Program-made: the position numbers and the translations under genes
The notes under the pieces: model-generated
What the model was told of the DNA's origin: nothing
The model's database searches: none
What the model saw: the letters and a program-made list of their open reading frames with translations, nothing else
Part shown: piece after piece, positions 1-8,980 of the stretch
How the letters are laid out: each line of letters begins with the position of its first letter
How positions within the stretch are numbered: the first letter of the stretch is position 1
Source of the DNA: Chlorobiota bacterium
GTDB taxonomy: Bacteria; Bacteroidota; Bacteroidia; Bacteroidales; JAADGE01
Length of the DNA: 34,007 nucleotides
NCBI GenBank assembly: GCA_013152535.1
Contig: JAADGE010000048.1
Location: forward strand, 1 to 34,007
Direction of reading: 5' to 3'

Positions 1-82
1 ATTTGTATTGAAAAGCAAAAAGTAAAATCAGCTAAAATTATCGAATTTCCGAAAACTTTATGTTTTGAATACGGAATATATG

Positions 83-118
83 AAAAAGAGACACATTTAT
101 TAATATGTCTCTTTTTTT
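83..118. terminator. Bidirectional intrinsic terminator downstream of fabI
   Basis: An 11-bp perfect stem (AAAAAGAGACA at 83-93 with TGTCTCTTTTT at 106-116) encloses a 12-nt loop. It is followed by Ts on the + strand, and the A-run at 83-87 reads as a T-run on the - strand. It lies 26 bp beyond the fabI stop, so it should end fabI transcription. It could also end a + strand gene entering from the left. The first 82 bases show no recognisable gene: one + frame closes with a stop at 23-25 after only seven codons, which may be the tail of an upstream gene. Confidence 0.8.
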
Positions 119-143
119 CAAAACTCTTAAGAATTTTATTGAA

Positions 144-992
144 TTATTCATCATAACTTTCCGGTTCAACGGGATTGTCTAATGCCTGATTATACATTGT
201 CATAGCTCTTAAACTCATTCCCATACTTGAAAAACCGCCGTCGTGATAAAGATTTTGCATTGTTACCTTTTTTGTTAAATCGGAAAACAGAGTTATACAA
301 AAATTTGCAAATTCATCGGCAGTTGCATTACCGAGAGGCGACATACGTTCCGTAAAATCCATTAAGCCGTCAATTCCTTTAACGCCGCTTCCTGCAGTTG
401 TCATTGTCGGAGATTGTGAAATGGTATTAACTCTTATTTTCTTTTCTCTTCCGTAGATATAGCCGAAACTTCTGGCAATTGATTCAAGCATAGCTTTTGC
501 ATCGGCCATATCATTGTAGCGATATAAGGTTTTTTGTGCTGCAACATAAGATAAAGCAACTACGGAACCCCATTTGTTAATAGCATCTTTTTTCTTAGCA
601 GCCTGTAGTAATTTATGAAATGAAATTGCTGAAATATCCAATGTTTTATTTAAATATCCGTAATCTAAATTATCATAATTTCTTCCTTTTCGTACGTTTA
701 AAGACATTGCCACTGAATGAAGGATAAAGTCAATTTTTCCGCCGAAATGTTCCATAGTTTTATCAAGTAAATTCTCTAAATCTTTTACGTTTGTAGCATC
801 TGCCGGAACAACAATTGTATTGCATTTTTTTGCAAGTTCATTAATTTCTCCGAAACGCATTGAAACCGGTGTGTTTGTCAGTACAAATTCAGCTCCTTCT
901 TCATAAGCTCTTTCAGCAACTTTCCATGCGAGAGATTTGTCGTTTAAAGCACCGAAAATCAGTCCTTTTTTTCCTTTCAATAAATTATACAT
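144..992 (-). CDS. fabI: Enoyl-[acyl-carrier-protein] reductase (FabI type)
   Basis: This is a 282-residue short-chain dehydrogenase/reductase that reduces trans-2-enoyl-ACP with NAD(P)H in the last step of each fatty-acid elongation cycle, in the cytosol. The N-terminal Rossmann segment (residues 8-22, GKKGLIFGALNDKS) has the relaxed FabI glycine pattern rather than the classical GxxxGxG. The catalytic region shows Tyr149, Tyr159 and Lys166, the FabI Y-x6-K arrangement, followed by the SQSPTMTTAGSGVKG substrate loop and a LYHDGGFSSMGMS C-terminal segment. It is slightly longer than E. coli FabI (about 262 residues), which fits Bacteroidota homologues. The start is ATG. It is a single gene divergent from the symporter at 1152, with a candidate -7 box at 1018-1025 and a terminator at 83-118. 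FabI is the usual triclosan-target family; sensitivity is not deducible here. Confidence 0.95.
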   Translation of the reverse strand: MYNLLKGKKGLIFGALNDKSLAWKVAERAYEEGAEFVLTNTPVSMRFGEINELAKKCNTIVVPADATNVKDLENLLDKTMEHFGGKIDFILHSVAMSLNVRKGRNYDNLDYGYLNKTLDISAISFHKLLQAAKKKDAINKWGSVVALSYVAAQKTLYRYNDMADAKAMLESIARSFGYIYGREKKIRVNTISQSPTMTTAGSGVKGIDGLMDFTERMSPLGNATADEFANFCITLFSDLTKKVTMQNLYHDGGFSSMGMSLRAMTMYNQALDNPVEPESYDE

Positions 993-1017
993 ATTTTTTT
1001 GTTTTATATTTATGTCG

Positions 1018-1025
1018 CAAATATA
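1018..1025 (-). promoter_or_regulatory. Candidate -7 element of fabI promoter
   Basis: The - strand reads TATATTTG, matching the Bacteroidota consensus TAnnTTTG, 25 bp upstream of the fabI ATG. No good -33 TTTG is visible at the usual 19-bp spacing. A 10-bp perfect palindrome, TCTCCGGAGA at 1031-1040, lies immediately upstream of the box and could be an operator. Confidence 0.55.
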
Positions 1026-1091
1026 ATAACTCTCCGGAGATTAAATGTTTTTTAACACATTTTAAGATTTTCGGAGAATATGATTTATACG

Positions 1092-1128
1092 GTTTAATGA
1101 TTAAACTCAATATTTATTTTTATTTTTG
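1092..1128 (+). promoter_or_regulatory. Candidate promoter and operator of the symporter gene
   Basis: TATTTTTG at 1121-1128 matches the -7 consensus TAnnTTTG and lies 23 bp before the ATG at 1152. A perfect 7+1+7 palindrome, GTTTAAT-G-ATTAAAC at 1092-1106, covers the place where a -33 element would be, so a dimeric regulator could bind there. The regulator is not identified. Confidence 0.45.
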
Positions 1129-1151
1129 TGTGAATTTCATAAAATACTGAT

Positions 1152-2972
1152 ATGCACATTACAACTATTGATTGGCTGATAATCGGCGTTTATTTTTTAA
1201 TTAGTTTAAGTATCGGATTAATCATGTCGAAGCGTGCCGGAAAAGGAATGAATGACTTTTTTTTAAGCGGCAGAAAATTGCCTTGGTATATTGCAGGAAC
1301 AAGTATGGTCGCTACAACATTTGCTGCCGACACTCCGCTCGCAGTTACCGAATTAGTTGCAGAACACGGGATTGCAGGAAATTGGCTTTGGTGGAATATG
1401 CTTTTCGGAGGTATGCTGACTGTTTTCTTTTTTGCAAAACTTTGGAGACGATCAGGAATTATTACCGATGCTGAATTTGTAAGTATCAGATATTCAGGAA
1501 AACCCGCACGTTTTTTAAGAGGTTTCAGAGCAATCTATATCGGTATTTTTATGAATACAATTGTTATAGCTTGGGTAAATCTTGCAATGGTTAAAATATT
1601 TTCGGTAATGTTTCCGGATTTAACAATTTTCGGTCATTCTGATTTTTATTTTTTGGGAATTGAATTTAGCTCTCAATTGGTTGCCGTTGCGGGTTTAATG
1701 TTATTTACGACTTTTTATTCTGCTTTATCCGGACTGTGGGGTGTTTCATTAACCGACAGTTTCCAGTTTATTATAGCAATGACGGGCAGTATTATTTTGG
1801 CGGTTTTTGCTGTCAGAAATGTTGATGTTGGCGGTATTCAGGGTTTAAAAGAAAAACTTCCCGAGTGGAGTTTTGATTTCTTTCCGGCGATAGGGAATAC
1901 AGGAAAAGAAACCGGAGGAATCGGAGCTTCCGGTATTTTGAAGATGAGTGTTACGGCATTTATAGCATATCTCGGTGTGCAGTGGTGGTCAAGTTGGTAT
2001 CCGGGTGCCGAACCGGGCGGCGGCGGTTATATTGCTCAGCGTATGATGTCGGCAAAAAATGAAAAACATTCGGTGCTTGCGACACTCTGGTTTCAAATTG
2101 CTCATTATGCTTTACGTCCATGGCCTTGGATTATTGCTGCTTTTGCGGCATTAATTTTATATCCTGATGTCAGTGATAAAGGGGCTACTTATGTTATGTT
2201 AATAAGGGATTTATTGCCTTCCGGATTACTCGGATTGCTCTTAGCTGCTTTTTTAGCAGCATATATGTCAACTATTGCTTCACAAACAGTTTGGGGAACC
2301 TCTTATATTGTAAATGATTTTTATAAACCTTTCATTAATACAAAAGCTACAGAAAAACAATATGTTAAAGTTTCCAGAATAACAACTTTTATATTAATGT
2401 TTTTTGCAATAATTATTACTACGCAATTTGACAAAATAAGTGATGCTTGGAAATTTGTGTTGACAATGAGCGGCGGTATCGGATTGGTATTATTACTGAG
2501 GTGGTTTTGGTGGCGAATAAATGCATGGTCCGAAATTTCTGCAATGATTGCACCATATATTATATATCCTGTATTGCGATACATCTTTAAATTAGATGTT
2601 TTAAAAGATGATTTTGAATTAAGCCTGATTATCATTGTTATATGGTCAACAACTGTTTGGCTTACGGTTACTTTTCTGACAAAACCCGAAAAAGAAGAAA
2701 AACTGAGATCTTTCTATAAAACAATACATCCCGGAGGTGTCGGCTGGCGTAAAATTTCGGTCGAAATGCCTGAAGTCAGAGGTGATACCGGATACGGCAG
2801 ATTGTTTGTTAATTGGTTTGCGGGAAGCCTTATGGTAATGTTTGCTTTGTTCGGTATAGGAAAAATTATTTTTGCCGAATATTACAGCGGATTTATTTTT
2901 ATAGGAATTTCAATTCTTACCGGCATACTTATTTCATATAATTTGTCGAAAAATGAATTGTCAAACAATTAA
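1152..2972 (+). CDS. Sodium:solute symporter family transporter
   Basis: This 606-residue polytopic inner-membrane protein belongs to the sodium:solute symporter (SSS) family, which couples Na+ entry to uptake of a small solute. Hydrophobic segments run through almost the whole chain, starting at residues 6-24 (WLIIGVYFLISLSIGL). The family-typical stretch FFLSGRKLPWYIAGTSMVATTFAADTP lies near residues 35-60 and contains the small and hydroxyl residues expected in the first core helices. The length fits the longer Bacteroidota members with extra C-terminal helices. The substrate cannot be deduced: the sequence does not show a diagnostic proline, pantothenate or sugar signature that I can call. 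The glycosyltransferase gene starts 2 nt after its stop, so the two are almost certainly co-transcribed and translationally coupled. Confidence 0.9.
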   Translation: MHITTIDWLIIGVYFLISLSIGLIMSKRAGKGMNDFFLSGRKLPWYIAGTSMVATTFAADTPLAVTELVAEHGIAGNWLWWNMLFGGMLTVFFFAKLWRRSGIITDAEFVSIRYSGKPARFLRGFRAIYIGIFMNTIVIAWVNLAMVKIFSVMFPDLTIFGHSDFYFLGIEFSSQLVAVAGLMLFTTFYSALSGLWGVSLTDSFQFIIAMTGSIILAVFAVRNVDVGGIQGLKEKLPEWSFDFFPAIGNTGKETGGIGASGILKMSVTAFIAYLGVQWWSSWYPGAEPGGGGYIAQRMMSAKNEKHSVLATLWFQIAHYALRPWPWIIAAFAALILYPDVSDKGATYVMLIRDLLPSGLLGLLLAAFLAAYMSTIASQTVWGTSYIVNDFYKPFINTKATEKQYVKVSRITTFILMFFAIIITTQFDKISDAWKFVLTMSGGIGLVLLLRWFWWRINAWSEISAMIAPYIIYPVLRYIFKLDVLKDDFELSLIIIVIWSTTVWLTVTFLTKPEKEEKLRSFYKTIHPGGVGWRKISVEMPEVRGDTGYGRLFVNWFAGSLMVMFALFGIGKIIFAEYYSGFIFIGISILTGILISYNLSKNELSNN

Positions 2973-2974
2973 AT

Positions 2975-4084
2975 TTGGATAGTCGGAAAAAGAAGATATT
3001 AATTTCTCCGTTGAATTGGGGACTTGGGCATGCGGTCAGAGATATTCCTTTGATTTATATATTGCTAAAAAATAATTATGATGTTTTGATTGCAGGTGAA
3101 GGGAAAACCGGTATCTTATTAAAGAAAGAATTTCCGAACTTGCAATACGTAGATTTGCCTTCTTTTTCAATAAAATATCCGAAAAACAGTTTCTTTTTTT
3201 TAAAATTGTTATTCCAAATTCCTGCTGTCGTAAACGGAATTCGGAATGAACATAAACAGGTGCAGCAAATCATTAAGGAATATGATATTGATGTAATTAT
3301 TTCGGATAATCGTTACGGAATGTATTCCGAAGATATTCTTTCAATTTTTATTACTCACCAAATTTCGCTGAAATTACCGAATTATTTGAAATTTTTTGAG
3401 AAGTTGATCTTAAATATTCATAAATCAAGAATAAGAAAATTTGATAAATGTTTAATTCCGGATTATGCAGATAATACCCTGAATTTAAGCGGAACATTAT
3501 CACACGGCTTTTATCTTCCCGAAATGTATTCATTTATCGGTATTTTGTCGCAATTTCAATTTTCGGAACAAAAAATTAAAAAATATAAATACGATATAGC
3601 AATTATAATTTCAGGTCCGGAACCGCAAAGGAGTATTTTTGAAAAAATAATAATTGTGCAAGTTCTTAAAACAAAAAAAAGAGCAGTTTTAATTTCAGGT
3701 TTACCTGATTTGTCTTTCAGTAAACAAGATGATAACTTAATGATATACAGTCATGTGTCAAGGAATAAAATGAAAGATATTTTGTTGAATTCCGAAATAA
3801 TAATCAGCAGAGCAGGATATACAACGATTATGGATTTGGTCAGTTTGCAAAAAAAGGCAATATTAATTCCTACTCCCGGACAAACAGAACAGGAATATTT
3901 AGCAAAACATTTGAGAAACAAAGACTTATTTATTTTCAAAAAACAACATAATTTTAATTTAATTGAGTCTGTTAATGAATTAAAAAATCTGAAATCTGAT
4001 TTTAAAATTTTTACGAATAAAGGATGTCATGATTTTATAAGCAGTGTAAAATCCATTACAGTAAAGCATAATAAAACCAATTAA
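2975..4084 (+). CDS. MurG-like (GT28-type) glycosyltransferase
   Basis: This 369-residue protein has a GT-B fold pattern. The N-terminal SPLNWGLGHAVRDIPLI (about residues 11-27) carries the GxGH loop of MurG/UGT-like enzymes. The C-terminal half has SGPEPQRSIFE (near 214-224) and SRAGYTTIMDLVSLQKKAILIPTPGQTEQE (near 280-310), the nucleotide-sugar binding region of GT28-type transferases. It probably transfers a sugar from a UDP-sugar to an unknown, perhaps lipid or envelope, acceptor. It is not MurG itself: the sequence is divergent and the gene is outside a cell-wall cluster. The start is TTG, 2 nt after the symporter stop; no ATG is available before the conserved N-terminal motif, so the TTG start is well supported. 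Confidence 0.8.
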   Translation: MDSRKKKILISPLNWGLGHAVRDIPLIYILLKNNYDVLIAGEGKTGILLKKEFPNLQYVDLPSFSIKYPKNSFFFLKLLFQIPAVVNGIRNEHKQVQQIIKEYDIDVIISDNRYGMYSEDILSIFITHQISLKLPNYLKFFEKLILNIHKSRIRKFDKCLIPDYADNTLNLSGTLSHGFYLPEMYSFIGILSQFQFSEQKIKKYKYDIAIIISGPEPQRSIFEKIIIVQVLKTKKRAVLISGLPDLSFSKQDDNLMIYSHVSRNKMKDILLNSEIIISRAGYTTIMDLVSLQKKAILIPTPGQTEQEYLAKHLRNKDLFIFKKQHNFNLIESVNELKNLKSDFKIFTNKGCHDFISSVKSITVKHNKTN

Positions 4085-4096
4085 TCTTCAATAAGC

Positions 4097-4127
4097 TTTG
4101 TTTATTAAAACTTATTACTTAACTTTG
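4097..4127 (+). promoter_or_regulatory. Consensus Bacteroidota promoter for rimP-nusA-infB
   Basis: TTTG at 4097-4100, a 19-bp spacer and TAACTTTG at 4120-4127 together match the Bacteroidota sigma-ABfr consensus TTTG-N19-TAnnTTTG. Transcription would start a few bases downstream, giving a leader of about 60 nt before the rimP ATG at 4195. This is the best-matched promoter in the window. Confidence 0.8.
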
Positions 4128-4155
4128 CAGCCTAAATTAAAGATAAGAAGAAATT

Positions 4156-4176
4156 GAGGGGACGGGAAGTCCCCTC
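4156..4176 (+). promoter_or_regulatory. Leader hairpin of the rimP-nusA-infB transcript
   Basis: A perfect 8-bp, GC-rich stem (GAGGGGAC at 4156-4163 with GTCCCCTC at 4169-4176) closes a 5-nt GGGAA loop in an otherwise very AT-rich region. It lies between the predicted start site and the rimP ATG (18 nt from its 3' edge). No run of Ts follows it directly, so it is probably a leader regulatory or stability structure rather than a simple terminator. Confidence 0.65.
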
Positions 4177-4194
4177 GTTTATTGAAAAAATATT

Positions 4195-4680
4195 ATGTAT
4201 TCAAAAGAAATCATTTTAAAAATGTCAGAAGATATTCTGAAATCGGAATCGGAAGATTTTACGAATAGTGATATTTTTATTACTGATGTTAAAATATCGA
4301 ATGATAACAGAATAACAGTTTCAATTGACAGCTTTGACGGCATAAAAGTTAAAGATTGTGCATTATTAAGTAAAAAAATCGAAGGAAAGCTTGATCGAGA
4401 AAATGAAGATTTTGAATTGCTTGTTTCTTCTGCAGGTTTGGATAATGCTTTTAAAGTATTAAAACAGTATGAGAAGAATATCGGAAAATCAATAAAACTG
4501 CTTACTGTTGACGGTGAAAAACTTAAAGGAAAATTACTGTCTGTAACAGAAACTGAAATAGAAATTGAACCTGAAATTAAAAAAACGAAAAAGAATAAAT
4601 TAAAAACAGTAAATAAAGAAGAAAATATAAATATGGCAATGAATTTAATTAAAGAAGCAAAAGTTGTTATAACGTTTTAA
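4195..4680 (+). CDS. rimP: Ribosome maturation factor RimP
   Basis: This 161-residue cytosolic protein assists 30S subunit maturation. The N-terminal alpha/beta domain (about 1-80) includes VSIDSFDGIKVKDCALLSKKIEGKLD, matching the RimP core, and the LLVSSAGLDNAFKVLKQYEKNIGKSIKL segment corresponds to the conserved VSSPGL...RF..GR region. The C-terminal SH3-like domain (about 95-160) contains the DGEKLKGKLLSVTETEIEIE strand pattern. The usual SPG is SAG here and the C-terminal domain has a lysine-rich insertion near 125-145, both mild divergences. It is the first gene of the conserved rimP-nusA-infB operon, with nusA 11 nt downstream. The start is ATG, with the promoter and hairpin leader upstream. 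Confidence 0.92.
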   Translation: MYSKEIILKMSEDILKSESEDFTNSDIFITDVKISNDNRITVSIDSFDGIKVKDCALLSKKIEGKLDRENEDFELLVSSAGLDNAFKVLKQYEKNIGKSIKLLTVDGEKLKGKLLSVTETEIEIEPEIKKTKKNKLKTVNKEENINMAMNLIKEAKVVITF

Positions 4681-4691
4681 TATACAGTGTA

Positions 4692-5945
4692 ATGGATAAT
4701 TTAAATTTAATAGAAACTTTTTCAAGTTTTAAAGAAAATAAAGACATAGACAGAGTAACCATGATGGGGGTTCTTGAAGAAGTTTTTCGCAGTATGTTCG
4801 AAAAACAATTCGGAACTTCTGAAAATTTCGACTTTATTATTAATATCGATAAAGGTGACTTTGAAATATGGAGAAACCGAATTGTTGTTGCCGACGGTGA
4901 AGTTGAAGACCCGAACCTTCAGGTTGCAATCAGTGATGTTCACAAAATAGATGATGATTATGAAATAGGTGAAGAGTTTGCTGATGAGGTAAAATTAGAA
5001 GATTTCGGCAGAAGAAGTATCTTGTCATTACGTCAAAATTTATCCTCTAAAATATTACAATTGGAGAGAGAAAATGTTTACGAAAAATATAAAGATAAAG
5101 TAGGTGATATTGTAACAGGTGAAGTATATCAGGTGTGGAAAAAAGAAATGCTGATACTTGATGATGAAGATAATGAAATGATTTTGCCGAGAAGCGAACA
5201 AATACCGTCTGATTTTTTCAGGAAAGGTGATACTATGAGAGCTGTTATTGAGCGTGTTGAAATGAAAAATAATACACCTTTGATAATTATTTCAAGAACA
5301 TCTACGAAATTTTTAGAACGTTTATTTGAATTAGAAGTTCCTGAAATTTATGACGGATTAATTACAATTAAAAAAATTGTCAGAGTAGCAGGTGAGAGAG
5401 CAAAAGTTGCCGTTGAATCTTATGATGACAGAATTGATCCGGTTGGCGCATGTGTCGGTATGAAAGGTGCCAGAATACATGGTATTGTAAGAGAATTACG
5501 TAATGAAAATATTGATGTTATTAATTATTCCGAAAACTTAAAATTATATATCCAAAGAGCTTTAAGTCCCGCAAAAATAAAAAGTATTAAAATTTTTGAA
5601 GAAGATAAAAAAGCCGAAGTTTATCTTGATCCCGAAGAAGTTTCAAAAGCTATCGGTAAAGGCGGACTGAATATTAAACTGGCAGGGAAACTCGCGGGAT
5701 ATGAAATTGATGTTTTTCGTGATATTGAAGAAACTGAGATTGAAGACGATGTTGACATTATGGAATTCAATGATGAAATTGATGAATGGGTACTCGAAAC
5801 CCTTAAGAATATCGGCTGTGATACAGCTAAAAGTGTGTTAAATATTCCGAGAGAAGATTTAATATCAAGAACCGATCTTGAAGAAGAAACCATTGACAAT
5901 GTTATAGAAATTCTGAAAAGTGAGTTTGAGGATAACAAAGAATAA
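4692..5945 (+). CDS. nusA: Transcription termination/antitermination factor NusA
   Basis: This 417-residue RNA-polymerase-associated factor modulates pausing, termination and antitermination. Domains in order: the N-terminal RNAP-binding domain (about 1-130, with RVTMMGVLEEVFRSMF); an S1 domain (about 135-200, GDIVTGEVYQVWKKEMLILDDEDNEMILPRSEQ); two KH domains (about 205-350, including VGACVGMKGARIHGIVREL and VSKAIGKGGLNIKLAGKLAGYEIDVF); and a short acidic C-terminal segment with one helix-hairpin-helix-like unit (WVLETLKNIGCDTAKSVLNI). It lacks the two long acidic repeats of E. coli NusA, as is usual in Bacteroidota. It is co-transcribed with rimP and infB. Confidence 0.96.
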   Translation: MDNLNLIETFSSFKENKDIDRVTMMGVLEEVFRSMFEKQFGTSENFDFIINIDKGDFEIWRNRIVVADGEVEDPNLQVAISDVHKIDDDYEIGEEFADEVKLEDFGRRSILSLRQNLSSKILQLERENVYEKYKDKVGDIVTGEVYQVWKKEMLILDDEDNEMILPRSEQIPSDFFRKGDTMRAVIERVEMKNNTPLIIISRTSTKFLERLFELEVPEIYDGLITIKKIVRVAGERAKVAVESYDDRIDPVGACVGMKGARIHGIVRELRNENIDVINYSENLKLYIQRALSPAKIKSIKIFEEDKKAEVYLDPEEVSKAIGKGGLNIKLAGKLAGYEIDVFRDIEETEIEDDVDIMEFNDEIDEWVLETLKNIGCDTAKSVLNIPREDLISRTDLEEETIDNVIEILKSEFEDNKE

Positions 5946-6041
5946 AGTTTTGATACAGAAAAAATAATATTAATATTGCACTACAGTGCTGATTTTGTAT
6001 CCGTAACATATTAAAAGAATTGTTAAATATTTGTACAATAT

Positions 6042-8927
6042 ATGGCAGAAGTAATAAAAAATAAAAGACTGGCACAAATTGCCAGAGAACTTAATGTGGG
6101 CATTCCGCATCTTATTGAATTTCTTAAGAATAATGATATTAAGATCGATGCCAGACCTAATGCAAAAGTTTCTGCAGAAGGATATACATTGCTTTTGGAT
6201 AAGTTCAGTTCTGATAAGAAAGTAAAAGAGGAATCAAATAAAATTATTCAACAAAAGCGGGAATCGGAAATAGAAAATGAAATTCTTGAGGAAACTGAGA
6301 ATAAGAAAGAAATTATTCTTGAAGAAACAATTGTTCCTGAAGTTCCTGAAGAAAAACCGGTCGAAGATAAAAAAGATAAAATTATTGAAGTTCCGGATAA
6401 TAAAGAGAAAGTCCTTGCCAAAACTGTACCCGAAGTAAAAAAAGAAGAAGTAAAAGAAGAAATTGAAAGAATAAAAGAAGAACCGGTAAAGAAAAACAAG
6501 AAAGAAAGTTCAAAAAAAGTAGTTACGGAAGAAGATTCGAATAAGCCTAAAATTATCGGTAAAATAGATTTGAATTCAATTAATTCAAAAACAAAACCGG
6601 ATCCGAAAACAAAAAAAGAAAAAGTCGAAGAAAAGAAAAAGCTTAAAAAAGCATCTGAAGAAGCTGTTATAAAAGCAAAAGAAGAACGCGAAAAGGAAAT
6701 TGTAAGAAAGAAAAAAGAAGGAGAGAAAAGGATTGAAGAAGAAAAAGAAGCCAAAGCAGCGAAACAAAAAAAAGAAATTGAAGATAATTTTATAAAAACA
6801 GAAGTTCAAGAATTAAAGAAACCGAAAATTCTCGGTAAAATTGAAATTAAAGAAGAACCGAAAGATAAAAAAGGGAAAACTCAGAAAAAACATGAAAATA
6901 ATTCTGAAGCAGGTAAAAAAAGAAGAAGAAAAAGAATAAGGAAACCTGTTACTCCCGCAAATAAAATAGTGTCGGGCACAAATAAAAAGAAACCAAATAC
7001 TAAAAAATTTCATAAAAGACCGGAAGTCAGTGAAGAAGATGTTCAAAAACAAGTCAGAGAAACACTGGCAAAACTGACCAACAAAACAAAAAAAACCGGT
7101 GTTGTTCACAGGAAACAAAAAAGAGAAGAAAAGCAACAACAAATTCAAGATCAACTTGAATTACAGGAAAAAGAAAAATCAATTCTTAAAGTAACCGAAT
7201 ATATTTCAGCCAATGAATTGGCAAAATTAATGGACATTAATGTAACGGACATTATTAAAACAAGTTTTGACTTGGGTAAAATGGTTACGATTAATTCGAG
7301 ATTAGATGCTGAACTAATTGCTATTATTGCGGAGGAATACGGTTTCGAAATTCAATTTATTTCTACAACAGAAACAGATTTTATTGAAGAAATTGTAGAT
7401 AAAGAAGAAGATTTACTTGCACGTCCCCCTATTGTTACGGTTATGGGACATGTTGATCATGGTAAAACTTCATTGCTTGACTATATCCGAGATGCAAATG
7501 TAATTGCCGGCGAAGCCGGAGGAATAACTCAGCATATTGGTGCTTACAGCGTGAAATTGAAAAACGGAAAAATAGTTACATTTTTAGATACTCCCGGTCA
7601 CGAAGCATTTACGGCTATGCGTGCCAGAGGTGCAAAAGTAACAGATATTGTAATTATTATTGTTGCTGCGGACGATAATATTATGCCGCAAACAGAAGAA
7701 GCAATCAGTCACGCTAAAGCAGCTGAAGTTCCTATTATATTTGCAATAAATAAAATTGATAAAGCCGGTGCAGATCCTGAAAGAATAAAACAAGAATTAG
7801 CCGAAAAGAATTTATTGATTGAAGCATGGGGAGGAAAGTATCAATCGGTTGATATTTCAGCTAAGAAAGGTGAAAACATTGATGCACTGTTAGAAGAAGT
7901 TATTTTGGCAGCAGAAATGCTGGAACTTAAAGCAAATCCGAACAGACCGGCAAAAGGAACAGTTATCGAAGCCGAATTAGATAAAGGAAGAGGGTATTTA
8001 TCAACAATTTTAGTCGCAACAGGAACTTTAAAAGTCGGTGATATTATTTTAGCCGGAGCCTATTCCGGTAAAGTGAAAGCGATGTTCGACGAAAGAAACA
8101 ACCGTATAAAAATTGCAGGACCTTCTGCTCCGGTTCAGATATTAGGTTTGGACGGTGCACCTCATGCAGGTGAACATTTTTATGTGATGAAAAATGAAAA
8201 AGAAGCTCGTGATATTGCCGATAAAAACAAACGCATTCAAAGAGAGCAAACACTCAGGACTCATAAACATATTACACTTGATGAAATCGGAAGACGATTG
8301 CAACTTGGTAATTTCCAGGAAATTAATATTATTATTAAAGGTGATGTTATCGGTTCGGTAGAAGCTGTTGCGGATTCATTAATAAAACTTGGAAATGACG
8401 AAATTCAAGTAAATGTCATCCATAAAGGTGTGGGACAAATATCCGAAGCCGATGTTATGTTAGCTGCGGCATCCGATGCAATTATTATCGGTTTCCAAGT
8501 ACGTCCTGCATTAGCTGCAAAAAAATTAGCAGAGAAAGAAGAAATCGACATTAGATTATATTCTATTATATATCAGGCAATTGAAGAGCTTAAAGCTGCA
8601 ATGGAAGGGATGTTGTCTCCCGAAATTAAAGAAGAAATTACGGCAACTGTTGAAATTCGTGAGGTCTTTAAAATTACCAAAGTCGGAAAAGTAGCAGGAT
8701 GTTTTGTTCTTGACGGAAAAATTTCCAGAAATGACAAAGTAAGACTCATCAGAGAAGGAATTGTTAAATACGACGGTGAACTCGGTTCTTTAAAACGCTA
8801 TAAAGATGACGCTAAAGAAGTTGTTACCGGAATGGAATGCGGATTGAATATTGAGAATTATAATGATATAAAAGTCGGAGATATTGTTGAAGCATATCGC
8901 GAAACCGAAACAGCACGAACACTTTAA
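6042..8927 (+). CDS. infB: Translation initiation factor IF-2
   Basis: This 961-residue GTPase delivers initiator fMet-tRNA to the 30S subunit and promotes subunit joining. A small N-terminal helical domain ([28 protein letters not shown], about 6-33) precedes a very long Lys/Glu-rich, low-complexity linker (about 60-380), then a second helical domain (about 385-450). The G domain follows: G1 GHVDHGKTS (about 469), the [10 protein letters not shown] switch, G3 DTPGHEAF, G4 NKID and G5 SAKKG. C-terminal domains II, III and IV follow ([16 protein letters not shown] and the EIREVFK...[11 protein letters not shown] region). The linker holds two copies of PKI(I/L)GKI near residues 169 and 260. It is the third gene of the rimP-nusA-infB operon, 96 nt after nusA; that gap holds only a weak GCAC/GTGC hairpin. 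Confidence 0.97.
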   Translation: MAEVIKNKRLAQIARELNVGIPHLIEFLKNNDIKIDARPNAKVSAEGYTLLLDKFSSDKKVKEESNKIIQQKRESEIENEILEETENKKEIILEETIVPEVPEEKPVEDKKDKIIEVPDNKEKVLAKTVPEVKKEEVKEEIERIKEEPVKKNKKESSKKVVTEEDSNKPKIIGKIDLNSINSKTKPDPKTKKEKVEEKKKLKKASEEAVIKAKEEREKEIVRKKKEGEKRIEEEKEAKAAKQKKEIEDNFIKTEVQELKKPKILGKIEIKEEPKDKKGKTQKKHENNSEAGKKRRRKRIRKPVTPANKIVSGTNKKKPNTKKFHKRPEVSEEDVQKQVRETLAKLTNKTKKTGVVHRKQKREEKQQQIQDQLELQEKEKSILKVTEYISANELAKLMDINVTDIIKTSFDLGKMVTINSRLDAELIAIIAEEYGFEIQFISTTETDFIEEIVDKEEDLLARPPIVTVMGHVDHGKTSLLDYIRDANVIAGEAGGITQHIGAYSVKLKNGKIVTFLDTPGHEAFTAMRARGAKVTDIVIIIVAADDNIMPQTEEAISHAKAAEVPIIFAINKIDKAGADPERIKQELAEKNLLIEAWGGKYQSVDISAKKGENIDALLEEVILAAEMLELKANPNRPAKGTVIEAELDKGRGYLSTILVATGTLKVGDIILAGAYSGKVKAMFDERNNRIKIAGPSAPVQILGLDGAPHAGEHFYVMKNEKEARDIADKNKRIQREQTLRTHKHITLDEIGRRLQLGNFQEINIIIKGDVIGSVEAVADSLIKLGNDEIQVNVIHKGVGQISEADVMLAAASDAIIIGFQVRPALAAKKLAEKEEIDIRLYSIIYQAIEELKAAMEGMLSPEIKEEITATVEIREVFKITKVGKVAGCFVLDGKISRNDKVRLIREGIVKYDGELGSLKRYKDDAKEVVTGMECGLNIENYNDIKVGDIVEAYRETETARTL

Positions 8928-8947
8928 TAAATATTTTTACAATACTG

Positions 8948-8980
8948 AAATGCTCTGTATCTTTGCAGGGCATTTTTTTT
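8948..8980 (+). terminator. infB terminator overlapping the hisS promoter
   Basis: A 10-bp stem (AAATGCTCTG at 8948-8957 with CAGGGCATTT at 8966-8975, one G-T wobble) is followed by a T-run to 8980. This is a good intrinsic terminator for the rimP-nusA-infB transcript. Its 8-nt loop is exactly TATCTTTG (8958-8965), a match to the -7 promoter consensus TAnnTTTG, 34 bp before the hisS ATG. The same 33 bases therefore appear to end one transcript and start the next. The -33 region is only TTTT. Confidence 0.75.

Noticed and set aside
1-82. Possible 3' end of a + strand gene entering from the left
   Set aside because: One frame closes after seven codons at 23-25 and another runs through the terminator hairpin; neither gives enough sequence for a call.
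860-1150. 96-codon + strand frame over the fabI start and the intergenic region
   Set aside because: It overlaps fabI and the divergent promoter region, and its sequence is low-complexity with no family resemblance.
5973-5986. GCAC-TACA-GTGC hairpin between nusA and infB as a terminator
   Set aside because: The stem is only 4-5 bp and no T-run follows it; the genes are expected to be one operon.
6248-7154. Three - strand frames of 74-168 codons rich in Phe, Ser and Leu
   Set aside because: They are antisense shadows of the Lys/Glu-rich IF-2 linker, where GAA/AAA codons read as TTC/TTT.
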